Below are positions 28,662-38,040 of a DNA stretch of 64,000 bases, piece after piece. The DNA is taken from assembly GCF_014084045.1 (NCBI RefSeq), contig NZ_CP043732.1, positions 1 through 64,000 on the forward strand, read 5' to 3'. Under the pieces are notes generated by a model that was not told the DNA's origin, did not search any database, and was given only the letters and a program-made list of their open reading frames with translations. A program made the translations under genes and the position numbers. The DNA is from Microbacterium esteraromaticum. Its GTDB lineage: Bacteria > Actinomycetota > Actinomycetes > Actinomycetales > Microbacteriaceae. The first letter of the stretch is position 1; every line of letters starts with the position of its first letter.

Positions 28662-29336
28662 TCATCCCTCCAGCCGGTAGCCGACTCCGCGAACCGTCTC
28701 GATGAGCGACGAGCGGCCGATCTTGCGGCGGATGGAGGCGACGTGCACCTCGAGTGAGCGGGCGAAGCTCTGCCAGTCGGTGTTCCACACCTCCCGGATG
28801 ATGCGCTCTCGCGGCACGGGGACACCTGGGTACCTGGCGAGCACCGCGATGATGTCGAACTCCTTGCGCGTCAGCTCGATCGGCTGCTCGCTGACCAGCA
28901 CCCGGCGCGCGACGAGGTCGATGCGCACATCGTGGATCGCGATGAGCGACCGGTCGGCAGGGGCCGCGTGGGAGTCCAGCGGATGAAGGCGTCGGGTGAC
29001 GGCCTCGATCCTGGCCAGGAGCTCACGCACGTCGTACGGCTTCACGATGTAGTCGTCCGCGCCGGCGCGCAGGCCGCGGATGCGCTCATGCACGTCGGTG
29101 CGCGCCGTGGCGATGATCACCGGCACGCCGCTCTGCGCCCGGATGCGACGGCACAGATCCACGCCGTCGACGTCGGGGAGCCCGAGGTCGAGCAGCACCA
29201 CCTCGGTATCCGAGCCGAGAAGCCCGAGCGCCTGCGCACCGTCCTCGGCTCGGACCGTGACATAGCCCGATCGGCTGAGGAACGCCTCGAGCGCCTCGGC
29301 GACGCGGTCGTCGTCCTCGACGATCAGGATGCGCAT
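28662..29336 (-). CDS. OmpR-family response regulator
   Basis: A 224-residue DNA-binding response regulator. The receiver domain has the acidic pair EDDD at 7-10, phospho-acceptor Asp50 in VVLLDLGLPDVDG, and lysine in YIVKPYDVRELLARI. The C-terminal winged helix (about 130-224) has LTRKEFDIIAVLARYPGVPV and SLEVHVASIRRKIG. It starts 10 bp after the rRNA methyltransferase gene, so it may be read from that promoter. Its likely targets include the direct repeat upstream of gluABCD. Confidence 0.92.
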   Translation of the reverse strand: MRILIVEDDDRVAEALEAFLSRSGYVTVRAEDGAQALGLLGSDTEVVLLDLGLPDVDGVDLCRRIRAQSGVPVIIATARTDVHERIRGLRAGADDYIVKPYDVRELLARIEAVTRRLHPLDSHAAPADRSLIAIHDVRIDLVARRVLVSEQPIELTRKEFDIIAVLARYPGVPVPRERIIREVWNTDWQSFARSLEVHVASIRRKIGRSSLIETVRGVGYRLEG

Positions 29337-29346
29337 CCGTCTCCGA

Positions 29347-30153
29347 TCAGTCGGCCGCGCGCTGGGCGAAGGCCGACTCGTACAGGCACACGCTCGCTGC
29401 GGTGGCGAGGTTGAGCGACTCCGCGCGCCCGAAGATCGGCAGGCGAAGGGCACGGTCGGCCTGCGAGAGCGCGTCGTCCTCGAGCCCGCGCGCCTCGTTG
29501 CCGAACAGCCAGGCGGTCGGCTGGGCGAGAGCTCCCTCGGCACGGGCCGCGAGCAGGTCGTCTCCCTTGACATCGGCGGCGACCACGTTCATCCCGGCGG
29601 AGTGCGCGCGGCGGATCACGTCGTCCAGGTCTCCCCCGACCGAGACCGGCAGGTGGAAGAGCGAGCCGGTCGTCGAGCGCACCACCTTCGGGTTGTACGG
29701 ATCGACGGTGCGGCCGGTGAGCACCACGGCGTCCGCTCCCGCCGCGTCCGCCGCACGGATGATGGTGCCGAGGTTGCCGGGGTCGCGCACCTCCTCGCAG
29801 ATCGCGATGAGCTTCGGTGAGGCGGCGAAGATGTCGCGCACCGAGGTGGGGGTCTGCCTGGTCACGGCGACGAGTCCCTGCGGCGTGACCGTGTCGGCCA
29901 TCGCGGCGAGCACTGCTTCGGTGACGTATTCGACCTCGAGGTCGTGGTCGGCGGCCAGCGCGCGGACGTCGGCGTGCTTCTCCCAGGCGGTGGGAGTGGC
30001 GAACAGCTCGACGATGGCCTCGGGCAGGTAGTGCAGGGCCTCGCGCACCGACTGCGGGCCCTCGAGCAGGAAGAGTCCGGTCTCGACCCTCGCGCTGCGC
30101 TTGGTCAGCTTGGCGACGGCACGGACGCGGGGCGATCGGGGGTTCTCGAGCAC
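29347..30153 (-). CDS. TrmH/SpoU-family rRNA methyltransferase
   Basis: A 268-residue SPOUT-class RNA 2'-O-methyltransferase. An N-terminal substrate-binding domain (GLFLLEGPQSVREAL) is followed by the knotted catalytic domain with EEVRDPGNLGTIIRAADAAG, LFGNEARGLEDD and LPIFGRAESLNLATAASVCLYE (motifs 1-3). Family members modify 23S rRNA or tRNA guanosines; the exact target cannot be read here. The GTG start at 30153 has TAGACT 6 nt upstream. The position next to rplT is typical for actinobacteria. Confidence 0.88.
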   Translation of the reverse strand: MLENPRSPRVRAVAKLTKRSARVETGLFLLEGPQSVREALHYLPEAIVELFATPTAWEKHADVRALAADHDLEVEYVTEAVLAAMADTVTPQGLVAVTRQTPTSVRDIFAASPKLIAICEEVRDPGNLGTIIRAADAAGADAVVLTGRTVDPYNPKVVRSTTGSLFHLPVSVGGDLDDVIRRAHSAGMNVVAADVKGDDLLAARAEGALAQPTAWLFGNEARGLEDDALSQADRALRLPIFGRAESLNLATAASVCLYESAFAQRAAD

Positions 30154-30159
30154 GGCCCC

Positions 30160-30165
30160 AGTCTA
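30160..30165 (-). promoter_or_regulatory. -10 box TAGACT for the rRNA methyltransferase gene (leaderless type)
   Basis: TAGACT on the minus strand ends 6 nt before the GTG at 30153, just past the L20 operon terminator. Confidence 0.5.
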
Positions 30166-30185
30166 TCGGGGCGGGAAATGCGGAA

Positions 30186-30215
30186 GCGGGCGCCTCCCCG
30201 AGGGGAGGCGCCCGC
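30186..30215 (-). terminator. Terminator of infC-rpmI-rplT
   Basis: Perfect 14-bp stem GCGGGCGCCTCCCC / GGGGAGGCGCCCGC with a 2-nt loop, 15 bp after the rplT stop. Confidence 0.88.
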
Positions 30216-30229
30216 ATCGACCACGAGGA

Positions 30230-30616
30230 TCAGGCAGCGGCCTTCGGCGCGTTGACGTCCGAGGGCAGAGCGTTCTTCGCGACCTCGACGAGGGCGGTGA
30301 ACGCACCCGCGTCGGTCACGGCCAGGTCGGCGAGCATGCGACGGTCGACCTGCACACCCGCGAGGCCGAGGCCCTGGATGAAGCGGTTGTACGTGATCCC
30401 GTTCTGGCGGGCAGCGGCGTTGATGCGCTGGATCCACAGACGACGGAAGTCGCCCTTGCGCTTGCGACGGTCACGGTACGCGTAGACGAGCGAGTGGGTG
30501 ACCTGCTCCTTCGCCTTGCGGTACAGGCGCGAACGCTGGCCGCGGTAACCGGACGCGCGCTCGAGGATGACGCGACGCTTCTTCTGCGCGTTGACTGCGC
30601 GCTTGACTCTTGCCAT
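30230..30616 (-). CDS. rplT: 50S ribosomal protein L20
   Basis: A 128-residue protein starting [15 protein letters not shown], with [16 protein letters not shown] and [15 protein letters not shown], diagnostic of L20. It binds 23S rRNA early in large-subunit assembly. It is the last gene of the infC-rpmI-rplT operon. In other bacteria L20 also represses its own operon. Confidence 0.97.
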   Translation of the reverse strand: MARVKRAVNAQKKRRVILERASGYRGQRSRLYRKAKEQVTHSLVYAYRDRRKRKGDFRRLWIQRINAAARQNGITYNRFIQGLGLAGVQVDRRMLADLAVTDAGAFTALVEVAKNALPSDVNAPKAAA

Positions 30617-30649
30617 TTTCGTGTATTCCTATTCGTACGTTCCGGGCGC

Positions 30650-30844
30650 TCAGCGACCGAGAAGCTTCTTCGCGACCTTGGCGTCGGCCTTCGAGAGGAC
30701 CTGGTCCTGGTTCAGACGACGGGTACGGCGGCTCGACTTGAGCTCGAGGTTGTGGCGCATGCCGGCCTGCTGCTTCTTCAGCTTTCCGCTGCCGGTGATC
30801 TTGAAGCGCTTCTTCGCACCCGAGTGGGTCTTCTGCTTCGGCAT
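30650..30844 (-). CDS. rpmI: 50S ribosomal protein L35
   Basis: A 64-residue basic protein, [20 protein letters not shown] at the start, of the usual L35 length. The longer open frame upstream is non-coding leader; the ATG at 30844 has a GAAGAGAA purine stretch before it. Confidence 0.97.
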   Translation of the reverse strand: MPKQKTHSGAKKRFKITGSGKLKKQQAGMRHNLELKSSRRTRRLNQDQVLSKADAKVAKKLLGR

Positions 30845-30887
30845 CTTCTCTTCCTTCGTGTGGCGCCCTGGCGGGCGACGGTGGGTA

Positions 30888-30903
30888 CCCGCTCGCGAGC
30901 GGG
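30888..30903. other. Perfect palindrome in the infC-rpmI gap
   Basis: CCCGCTCGCGAGCGGG, a 16-bp perfect palindrome in the 73-bp gap between infC and rpmI. In RNA it can form a short hairpin and might modulate rpmI expression or processing. Confidence 0.4.
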
Positions 30904-30917
30904 AGCTGGGGGGCGGC

Positions 30918-31535
<618 letters not shown>

Positions 31536-31763
31536 GCGGAGCTCCTAAGACGTGATTTCCGGGCCACCGGGATGCGGGTCGCATCTCGGGCGAAATCGGA
31601 GTTCTCCCCACCCGCCGGCGCAGTCAGACACACCGGCTTGTGACACCCTTTCCACCGGAGACCGGCGGGGTGCTGAACCCGGTAGCCTTGAACGGCAAGC
31701 GCGGGTGGGATCAGAATCCTCTTTCGTATCGGAGCATGACACTCCGAAGCCCGCAGAAGTCTA
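31536..31763 (-). promoter_or_regulatory. infC operon promoter and long structured leader
   Basis: TAGACT at 31763-31758 is a good -10 box; transcription would begin near 31751, giving a leader of about 215 nt. In the leader, CCCGCCGG (31611-31618) and CCGGCGGG (31672-31679) are perfectly complementary. A leader of this size suits L20/IF-3-type control or attenuation. No known riboswitch motif was recognised. Confidence 0.5.
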
Positions 31764-31780
31764 CCAGAAAGCATCCCGAA

Positions 31781-32167
31781 GTGACGATTCCTGCTGAGCA
31801 CCACGATGACCGCCACCAGAGCTGGGAGCAGCAGGAGCAGGCCGCGACAGCCGCGACCCGTGACATCGCGGACGTCCCAGCGGTCGAGGTGATCACCACG
31901 ACCGCGGTGCACCTGATGAGCGCCGCGGCCGTGAAGGTCGGCCTCGCCGACCACCCGGAGGAGCAGACCGACCTCGACGAGGCCCGCAAGCTCATCAACG
32001 CCCTGGCCGGCCTGATCACCGCCGGCGCACCCGAGATCAGCGACATGCACGCCCGCTCGCTGCGCGACGGGCTTCGCTCGCTTCAGCTGGCCTTCCGCGA
32101 GGCATCGGCGATCCCCGACCCGATCGGCAAGGGCCCCGGCGAGAAGTGGACCGGCCCGGTCAACTGA
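31781..32167 (+). CDS. DUF1844 domain-containing protein
   Basis: A 128-residue soluble protein. The core VEVITTTAVHLMSAAAVKVG with LDEARKLINALAGLI matches DUF1844, a small helical domain common next to infC in actinobacteria. The GTG at 31781 fits the conserved length; the longer open frame upstream crosses the infC promoter. It is divergent from infC and its 3' end overlaps the convergent lipoprotein gene by 8 bp. Function unknown. Confidence 0.75.
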   Translation: MTIPAEHHDDRHQSWEQQEQAATAATRDIADVPAVEVITTTAVHLMSAAAVKVGLADHPEEQTDLDEARKLINALAGLITAGAPEISDMHARSLRDGLRSLQLAFREASAIPDPIGKGPGEKWTGPVN

Positions 32168-32576
32168 CCAGGCGCTGCAGCATCACGGTGTCGGCGGTCG
32201 ACGGGCCGCCGCACCTGGCGGTGGAGTGGGTCCACTCGACGTTGTGCTCGGTCTCCTGGATGAGGGCTCCGTCGGCGCCGAAGACGCGGATGCTCGCGTG
32301 CTCCACAGGTTCGCGTGCCAGGAAGGCGAATCCCCAGACGCCGTCCTGGGAGCTGACCCCGATCTGCGTGTCGACGCTCTCCTCCTCGCCGAAGCCCGGA
32401 GAGCAGATCGCGCCGTCGCACAGCTGAACCCATGCAGCTTCCGGGATCGCCGACGCGTCGACCTGCAGCGCCGCGATGTATCCGATCGCAGGACACGCAT
32501 CGACGAACGACGGGGCACACGCCGTGGCGATCGATCCCGCGAGCACGATGCCGAGGACGGCTGGCAGTCTGCGCAT
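32160..32576 (-). CDS. Small secreted or lipoprotein, function unknown
   Basis: A 138-residue protein with an N-terminal signal peptide (MRRLPAVLGIVLAGSIATA) ending in a cysteine that could be a lipobox (IATAC). The mature part has further cysteines (residues about 28, 53, 58 and 122) able to form disulfides. I recognise no domain. The start at 32576 is supported by a TATGGT box 6 nt upstream. It is convergent and overlapping with the DUF1844 gene. Confidence 0.6.
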   Translation of the reverse strand: MRRLPAVLGIVLAGSIATACAPSFVDACPAIGYIAALQVDASAIPEAAWVQLCDGAICSPGFGEEESVDTQIGVSSQDGVWGFAFLAREPVEHASIRVFGADGALIQETEHNVEWTHSTARCGGPSTADTVMLQRLVS

Positions 32577-32582
32577 GCCCCG

Positions 32583-32588
32583 ACCATA
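32583..32588 (-). promoter_or_regulatory. -10 box TATGGT for the small lipoprotein gene (leaderless type)
   Basis: TATGGT on the minus strand ends 6 nt before the ATG at 32576. Confidence 0.45.
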
Positions 32589-32638
32589 GCCGGTCTCGTG
32601 CGTCTGCCGTCGGGATGCGCGCAGCGCATGTACGCGGG

Positions 32639-33436
32639 TCAGCCGACCGAGCGCGTCAGCTTCACGGTCAGCGAGTCGACCAGCACGGCCATGCGGTCGT
32701 CGGCCGCCCAGCGCTGCGCCAGCCGCGCCAGCACGGCATCCAGCGTCTCGCGCTCGAGGCCGTCGACGAGCTCGAGCGTCACGATCAGCTCGGGGCCGTG
32801 CATCCTGGCATCCGGATCGCCCGGGGCGACCGACACGTCGATCACGGCTAGCTCGTGCGCGATGCTCTCGCGCAGAGCGGTGAAGACCTCGGGCGAGAGG
32901 CAGCTCGGCTCCCAGTGCTGAGACTGTGCGATCGCCCAGACGGCGGGGCGGCGGATGACGAACTCGGTCTCGGATGCCGGATCGAGCGCGATCAGATCGG
33001 TCTGCTCGCTCGATGCCGACAGGGCGACGCGGATCGCCTCGACGGGTATCGGCCGTGCCGTCGCGTCCCACCGCCGCATGGTGTCGACGGATGAGAACAC
33101 GGGCTGCACACGACGCCCGTCGGGCGCAGCGACTGTGACGATCGACAGCTCCTGGGTCTTGTCGACCTTCAGGCCGGTGGGCCCGACGCCTTCATCGCCC
33201 TTCTCGGCGACGAGCGGCACCAGCACGCGGGCGGGACGGAACGCGTCGACGACCTCCTGCTGCGAGCCCTCACCCGCACGGAAGCGCAGCAAGGCAGCCA
33301 GCAGCGCCGGATCGGCCGAGCCGTCGTCGGCGGCGTGCGGGTTCGACTCGAAGCTGCGACCCTCCCAGGGCACACCGGCGGAGTCGCCGGAATTGCCGTG
33401 CCCGTGCTCGCAGGAGTCGTCAGTCGCCTGCGACAT
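32639..33436 (-). CDS. SseB family protein
   Basis: A 265-residue soluble protein with an SseB-like N-terminal domain: [53 protein letters not shown]-terminal part (about 185-265) covers charged alpha/beta sequence. In actinobacteria such a gene commonly follows hisA; its role is not established. The ATG at 33436 overlaps the end of hisA by 17 bp, so it belongs to the his operon. Confidence 0.75.
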   Translation of the reverse strand: MSQATDDSCEHGHGNSGDSAGVPWEGRSFESNPHAADDGSADPALLAALLRFRAGEGSQQEVVDAFRPARVLVPLVAEKGDEGVGPTGLKVDKTQELSIVTVAAPDGRRVQPVFSSVDTMRRWDATARPIPVEAIRVALSASSEQTDLIALDPASETEFVIRRPAVWAIAQSQHWEPSCLSPEVFTALRESIAHELAVIDVSVAPGDPDARMHGPELIVTLELVDGLERETLDAVLARLAQRWAADDRMAVLVDSLTVKLTRSVG

Positions 33437-34166
33437 CCAGCGCCTCTGCCAGCGTGAACTGCCCGGCGTAGAGGGCCTTGCCGACGATGGCGCCCTCGAC
33501 CCCCAGCGGCACGAGCTCGCGCAGCGCCGCGATGTCGTCGAGCGACGCGACACCGCCGGAGGCGATCACGGGCTTCGGAGTGCGCGAGGTGATCTCGCGC
33601 AGCAGGTCGAGGTTGGGCCCGCGCAGGGTGCCGTCCTTGGTGACGTCGGTGACGACGTAGCGGCTGCAGCCGGCCTCCTCGAGGCGCTCCAGCACGTCCC
33701 AGATGTCGCCGCCCTCCTTGGTCCAGCCGCGGGCGGCGAGGGTGGTGCCCCGCACGTCGAGTCCGACGGCGATCGCCTCGCCGTATCGGCTGATCACATC
33801 GGCCGACCACTCGGGGTTCTCGAGCGCGGCGGTGCCGAGGTTGATGCGCGTCGCCCCCGCCTCCAGGGCGGCGTCCAGGCTGGCGTCGTCGCGGATGCCG
33901 CCGGAGAGCTCGATGTTCACCCCGCGGTACTGCTTGATGACCTTGCGCAGGATCGAGGTGTTGGTGCCGCGCCCGAAGGCTGCGTCGAGATCGACCAGGT
34001 GGATCCACTCGGCGCCGGCATCGACGAACTCGCCTGCCGCGTCGACAGGGTCGCCGTAGCTCGTCTCGGTGCCGGCCTCGCCCTGCGTCAGGCGCACCGC
34101 CTTGCCGCCGGCCACATCGACCGCGGGCAGGAGGATCAGCGAGGGGGACTGTGCGAAGTCGTTCAT
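33420..34166 (-). CDS. hisA: Phosphoribosyl isomerase (HisA/PriA)
   Basis: A 248-residue (beta/alpha)8 barrel, the ProFAR isomerase of histidine synthesis. [15 protein letters not shown] and [15 protein letters not shown] provide the two catalytic aspartates; [13 protein letters not shown] and [13 protein letters not shown] bind the phosphates. In actinobacteria this enzyme is usually PriA and also performs the TrpF step of tryptophan synthesis, so dual function is likely here. It has its own -35/-10 promoter (34215-34243) and a GGAGGG ribosome site. Confidence 0.94.
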   Translation of the reverse strand: MNDFAQSPSLILLPAVDVAGGKAVRLTQGEAGTETSYGDPVDAAGEFVDAGAEWIHLVDLDAAFGRGTNTSILRKVIKQYRGVNIELSGGIRDDASLDAALEAGATRINLGTAALENPEWSADVISRYGEAIAVGLDVRGTTLAARGWTKEGGDIWDVLERLEEAGCSRYVVTDVTKDGTLRGPNLDLLREITSRTPKPVIASGGVASLDDIAALRELVPLGVEGAIVGKALYAGQFTLAEALDVAGD

Positions 34167-34214
34167 GTCGTCCTTCGGAGGGGGATGATGGGGCCCGATC
34201 GGGCACGAGAGTCG

Positions 34215-34243
34215 AGAGTAGTCCCGCTGAGCGCCGTCATCAA
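34215..34243 (-). promoter_or_regulatory. Promoter for hisA-sseB
   Basis: TTGATG (34243-34238) and TACTCT (34220-34215) are separated by 17 bp on the minus strand, in the hisH-hisA gap. Confidence 0.55.
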
Positions 34244-34280
34244 ACCCTGTGTCGGGCAGGTCGATGACGCGGCGCGCGGC

Positions 34281-34913
34281 TCAGAGCGATTCGACCCAGT
34301 TGCGCAGCAGTCGGATGCCCGCATCACCCGACTTCTCCGGGTGGAACTGGGTGGCCGACAACGGGCCGTTCTCCACCGCGGCGAGGAACCGCTCGCCGTG
34401 GGTGGCCCAGGTCACGGCCGGCTGCGGGAACGGCGGGATCACGTCGAGATCCCAGGTCTTGGCCGCGAACGAGTGCACGAAGTAGAAGCGCTCCTGCTCG
34501 ATGCCGCGGAACAGCACGCTGCCCTCACCTGCCTCGACGGTGTTCCAGCCCATGTGGGGCAGCACGGGGGCGTCGAGCTCGGTCACCGTGCCTGGCCACT
34601 CCCCCAGTCCATCGGCGGACTGTCCTCGTTCGACGCCGCGTTCGAACATCACCTGCATGCCCACGCAGATGCCCAGCACGGGTCGCCCGCCGGCGAGACG
34701 GCGGTCGACGATCTCGTCGCCGCCATGCGCGACGAGAGCGTCTCGCACGGCCGCGAAAGCGCCGACGCCGGGCACCAGCAGCCCGTCTGCCTCGAGCGCG
34801 CGCCCGCGATCGCGGGTGAGCTCGACCTCTGCGCCGGCCGCCGCCAGCGCCTTGACGGCCGAGTGGACATTGCCGGATTCGTAGTCGAAGACGACGACGC
34901 GCCGCGCGGTCAC
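34281..34913 (-). CDS. hisH: Imidazole glycerol phosphate synthase subunit HisH
   Basis: A 210-residue glutamine amidotransferase supplying ammonia to HisF. The class I triad is visible: Cys in VLGICVGMQ, His and Glu in [20 protein letters not shown] is the usual N-terminus. The GTG at 34913 overlaps the end of hisB by 4 bp (GTGA). hisF is not in the window. Confidence 0.95.
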   Translation of the reverse strand: MTARRVVVFDYESGNVHSAVKALAAAGAEVELTRDRGRALEADGLLVPGVGAFAAVRDALVAHGGDEIVDRRLAGGRPVLGICVGMQVMFERGVERGQSADGLGEWPGTVTELDAPVLPHMGWNTVEAGEGSVLFRGIEQERFYFVHSFAAKTWDLDVIPPFPQPAVTWATHGERFLAAVENGPLSATQFHPEKSGDAGIRLLRNWVESL

Positions 34914-35511
34914 AGCGCCCCCTTGGTCGACGGGATGCCGTCGACGAGCGGATCGATGGCCTTGGCCTGCCGGAACGCGCGCGCGAACGCCTTGAACTCG
35001 GCCTCGGCGATGTGGTGCGGGTCGCGCCCGCCGACCACCCGCACGTGCACGGTCAGCCCGGCGTTGAATGTGATGGCCTCGAACACGTGACGCACGAGCG
35101 ATCCGGTGAAGTGCCCCCGATGAGGTGGAACTCGAAGCCATCGGGCTCGCCCTCGTGCACGAGGAACGGACGACCCGAGATGTCGACGACCGCCTGCGCG
35201 AGGGCCTCGTCGAGCGGCACGAGCGCGTCGCCGTACCGCGAGATCCCGGCCTTGTCGCCGAGCGCATCGCGGATGGCCCGCCCGAGCACGATCGAGATGT
35301 CCTCGACGGTGTGGTGCGCGTCGATGTGCGTGTCGCCCGTGGCGCGAACGGTGAGGTCGGTGAGCGAGTGCTTGGCGAACGCCGTCAGCATGTGGTCGAA
35401 GAACGGCACGGACGTGTCGATCTCGCTGCGACCCGTGCCGTCGAGATTCACCTCGACCTCGACGGTCGACTCGGAGGTGCTGCGGGTTCGGCGTGCGGTG
35501 CGGTCTGTCAT
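34910..35511 (-). pseudogene. hisB: Imidazoleglycerol-phosphate dehydratase, interrupted by a 1-bp frameshift
   Basis: Monofunctional HisB, interrupted. From the ATG at 35511 the frame runs through the metal-binding DAHHTVED motif to FEFHLIGG (codon about 133). It then changes to a non-homologous tail (TSPDRSC and on). The rest of His[20 protein letters not shown] and on with the second metal motif [13 protein letters not shown], continues in the next frame to the stop at 34910. The junction reads GGGGGCACTTC where GGGGGCCACTTC would keep frame, so one base is missing at about 35113. With it restored the gene is 603 bp (200 aa), the family length, and its ends fit the 4-bp overlaps with hisC and hisH. 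Either a sequencing error or a true lesion giving histidine auxotrophy. Confidence 0.85.
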
Positions 35512-36590
35512 GACGGCGATCCAATCGACGCGAGGGCTTCCAGGAATGCGGTGGTCTCGGCCTCTGTGCCGGCCGTCACCCGGAGGTGATGGGCGATGCC
35601 GACGTCGCGGACGAGCACACCCCGGTCGTACAGCTTCTGCCACACGTCCCTCGGGTCATCCACTCCCCCGAAGAGCACGAAGTTCGACCAGGATTCGTGC
35701 GGCGTGTATCCGAGCGCCTCGAGCGTGGCCGAGATGCGCTCGCGCTGCTCGACGATCTCATCGACCATGCGCAGCATGGTCGACGAGTTGCGCAGCGCGG
35801 CCACCGCGGCGGCCTGCGTGAGCGCACTGAGGTGGTACGGCAGGCGCACGAGGCGCAGCGCGTCGATGAACGCGGGGTCGGCGGCGAGATAGCCGACACG
35901 GGCACCCGCGAAGGCGAAGGCCTTGCTCATGGTGCGCGAGACCGCGAGGCGAGGGCGGCCGTCGAGCAGGCTCAGCGCGGAGGGGGCGTCGTGGGGGGCG
36001 AACTCCTGGTACGCCTCGTCGACGATGACGACGCCGCGCGCCGCCTCGTAGACGGCGTCGATCACGTCGAGCGCCAGCGGCGTGCCGGTCGGGTTGTTGG
36101 GCGAGCAGAGCAGCACGACGTCCGGGTCGGCGGCCAGCACCTGGCGCGCGGCATCGTCCGGATCGATCGTGTAGTCGTCGTTGCGCGCCCCGGCTATCCA
36201 GCGCGCGCCGGTGCCCTGCGTGATGAGCGGGTACATCGAGTACGTCGGCGCGAATCCGAACGCACTGCGACCAGGACCGGCGAATGCCTGCATGATGTGC
36301 TGCAGCACCTCGTTCGAGCCGTTTCCCGCCCAGATCTGCTCGGCGCGGAGATCGTGGCCGAGATACTCGGCGAAACCTTCTCGAAGGGCCGTGAACTCGC
36401 GATCCGGATAGCGGTTGACGTCGCGAAGGGCCAGGGCGATGTCGTCGAGGATGTCGCTGGCGACCTCATCGGGAACGGGATGGGTGTTCTCGTTGACGTT
36501 CAGAGCGACCGGCAGCGGCGCCTGCGGCGCGCCGTAGGGTGTGAGCCCGCGCAGATCGTCGCGGAGGGGCAGCTCATCAAGGGATGTCAC
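35508..36590 (-). CDS. hisC: Histidinol-phosphate aminotransferase
   Basis: PLP-dependent class I/II aminotransferase of histidine synthesis, 360 residues. [13 protein letters not shown] near the start, [38 protein letters not shown] and the PLP lysine in [17 protein letters not shown] are all present. I prefer the GTG at 36590: TACGAT lies 7 nt before it and overlaps the alternative ATG at 36599. It is the first his gene in the window; hisD is not adjacent. Confidence 0.93.
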   Translation of the reverse strand: MTSLDELPLRDDLRGLTPYGAPQAPLPVALNVNENTHPVPDEVASDILDDIALALRDVNRYPDREFTALREGFAEYLGHDLRAEQIWAGNGSNEVLQHIMQAFAGPGRSAFGFAPTYSMYPLITQGTGARWIAGARNDDYTIDPDDAARQVLAADPDVVLLCSPNNPTGTPLALDVIDAVYEAARGVVIVDEAYQEFAPHDAPSALSLLDGRPRLAVSRTMSKAFAFAGARVGYLAADPAFIDALRLVRLPYHLSALTQAAAVAALRNSSTMLRMVDEIVEQRERISATLEALGYTPHESWSNFVLFGGVDDPRDVWQKLYDRGVLVRDVGIAHHLRVTAGTEAETTAFLEALASIGSPS

Positions 36591-36597
36591 ATGCTCC

Positions 36598-36603
36598 ATC
36601 GTA
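36598..36603 (-). promoter_or_regulatory. -10 box TACGAT for hisCBH (leaderless type)
   Basis: TACGAT on the minus strand ends 7 nt before the hisC GTG at 36590. Confidence 0.45.
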
Positions 36604-36644
36604 GGACGCGCACCGATGCCGCCGCCGCGGATGACGAACCGACA

Positions 36645-37028
36645 TCACTCGGAGTACGCGGTCGGGATCGCGATGGACGCGCCGACCTGGATCATGCCGG
36701 AGCTGAGGTTGTTGAGCCGCCTGATGTCGTCGATGACCTCGCGCGGGTCGACTCCGGGAGCGGCCTCGGCGGCGATCGACCACAGGGTGTCGCCCGGCAG
36801 CACCGTCACGGTCTCGAACGCGACCGGCTCGGCGCTCTCGCCGGATGCGATCGCCGTACCGCCCGCGAGGAGCGAGACGGCGATGCCCGCGACGACGGGG
36901 GCTGCGGCGAGAGCGGCGAGGACACGACGACCACGCGCCGTGATCCGCAGTCGCGTCGTGACAGAACGCCCGCCGGCAGCGGCCGCGACCGGGATGGTCA
37001 GCGGGGCCTGGATGCTGATGGTGCTCAT
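36645..37028 (-). CDS. LysM-domain membrane protein divergent from lexA
   Basis: A 127-residue protein with a cytoplasmic basic N-terminus, one membrane segment (about 38-62) and a C-terminal LysM domain (TVLPGDTLWSIAAEAAPGVD to IAIPTAY), so it should be anchored with its LysM facing the peptidoglycan. A LysM gene divergent from lexA is the arrangement of SOS cell-division inhibitors such as B. subtilis yneA, and a similar logic applies to actinobacterial counterparts. The promoter holds a TCGAAC half-site inside the -35/-10 region. The ATG at 37028 has GAGGAG upstream. A role in halting septation during DNA damage is inferred. Confidence 0.75.
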   Translation of the reverse strand: MSTISIQAPLTIPVAAAAGGRSVTTRLRITARGRRVLAALAAAPVVAGIAVSLLAGGTAIASGESAEPVAFETVTVLPGDTLWSIAAEAAPGVDPREVIDDIRRLNNLSSGMIQVGASIAIPTAYSE

Positions 37029-37050
37029 GTGATGCTCCTCTTCACTCTCC

Positions 37051-37114
37051 CCGCCCTTCGGGCGGAAGTGGTGCAGCTTTCGCATCCGGCATCCGGCCGG
37101 GGACGCCGGATGCG
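37051..37114 (-). promoter_or_regulatory. Two hairpins in the LysM-gene leader RNA
   Basis: CGCATCCGGC (37081-37090) pairs with GCCGGATGCG (37105-37114), and CCGCCC-TTC-GGGCGG (37051-37065) forms a second compact hairpin with a UUCG-type loop. Both lie between the predicted start site (about 37121) and the ribosome site, so they may affect message stability or translation. Confidence 0.5.
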
Positions 37115-37127
37115 AAGCTACGTTCCG

Positions 37128-37158
37128 AATCTATCTTCGATATCGAACATCTGTCAAG
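37128..37158 (-). promoter_or_regulatory. LysM-gene promoter with LexA-box-like sequence
   Basis: On the minus strand TTGACA (37157-37152) and TAGATT (37133-37128) are 18 bp apart. The spacer contains the 12-bp palindrome TTCGATATCGAA, and the region reads TCGAAC-ATCT-GTCAAG on the plus strand against the actinobacterial SOS consensus TCGAAC-N4-GTTCGA: left half perfect, right half degenerate. A second TCGAAC is at 37197-37202. The rest of 37029-37332 shows no gene. Confidence 0.6.
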
Positions 37159-37332
37159 GATTCTTCGAATACACGCTCTCGTCTTCGCCGACACGCTCGA
37201 ACAGATCTTCCGATTTCCGAGAGAACTCGGATACGGTTTCGATGAAGTCAGCCCACCACGGGCCACCGACATTCGAATCGGATCCTCGCGATGACGCGGA
37301 TCCGCAACGCATGAGGGCATGAAGGAGCACCG

Positions 37333-38019
37333 ATGAGCGACACCCCCGAGACCGCAGCCGAGGCTCCTCGCACGCGACGACGCAAGAGCCTCAGCCCCAA
37401 GCAGATGGCGATCCTCGAGGTCATCCAGACCTCTATCGCCCGCCACGGCTACCCGCCGAGCATGCGCGAGATCGGCGACGCGGTGGGGCTGAAGTCGCTC
37501 TCCAGCGTCACCCACCAGCTCGGCCAGCTCGAGCTCAGCGGCTACCTGCGCCGCGACCCGGGCAAGACCCGCGCCATGGAGGTGCTCATCGACCTGCCCG
37601 GCACGAGCGCCGAGAACCCCGCCGACAGCTCCCCCGCCGTGGGGGATGCGGCACTGGTGCCCCTCGTCGGCCAGATCGCCGCCGGCATCCCGATCACCGC
37701 CGATCAGCAGGTGGAGGAGATCTTCCCCCTGCCCCGGCAGCTGGTGGGCAAGGGCGACCTGTTCATGCTCAAGGTGAACGGGGAGTCGATGATCGATGCG
37801 GCCATCTGCGACGGCGACTGGGTGGTCGTGCGCACGCAGAACGACGCCGAGAACGGCGAGATCGTCGCCGCGATGATCGACGGCGAGGCCACGGTCAAGA
37901 CGTTCCGTCGTCGCGACGGACACACCTGGCTGCTGCCGCGCAACTCCGCCTTCGAGCCCATCCTCGGCGACGAGGCCGTCGTGCTCGGCAAGGTCGTCGC
38001 GGTGCTTCGCGCGGTCTGA
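37333..38019 (+). CDS. lexA: LexA SOS repressor
   Basis: A 228-residue LexA. It has an N-terminal winged helix-turn-helix ([40 protein letters not shown]). The self-cleavage site is Ala117-Gly118 in QIAAGIPI, catalytic Ser152 in VNGESMID and Lys189 in [10 protein letters not shown]. RecA filaments trigger cleavage and relieve repression of DNA-damage genes. AAGGAG precedes the ATG. It is divergent from the LysM gene and probably controls both. Confidence 0.97.
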   Translation: MSDTPETAAEAPRTRRRKSLSPKQMAILEVIQTSIARHGYPPSMREIGDAVGLKSLSSVTHQLGQLELSGYLRRDPGKTRAMEVLIDLPGTSAENPADSSPAVGDAALVPLVGQIAAGIPITADQQVEEIFPLPRQLVGKGDLFMLKVNGESMIDAAICDGDWVVVRTQNDAENGEIVAAMIDGEATVKTFRRRDGHTWLLPRNSAFEPILGDEAVVLGKVVAVLRAV

Positions 38020-38040
38020 GCCCGCAGCGCACCCCCGACG

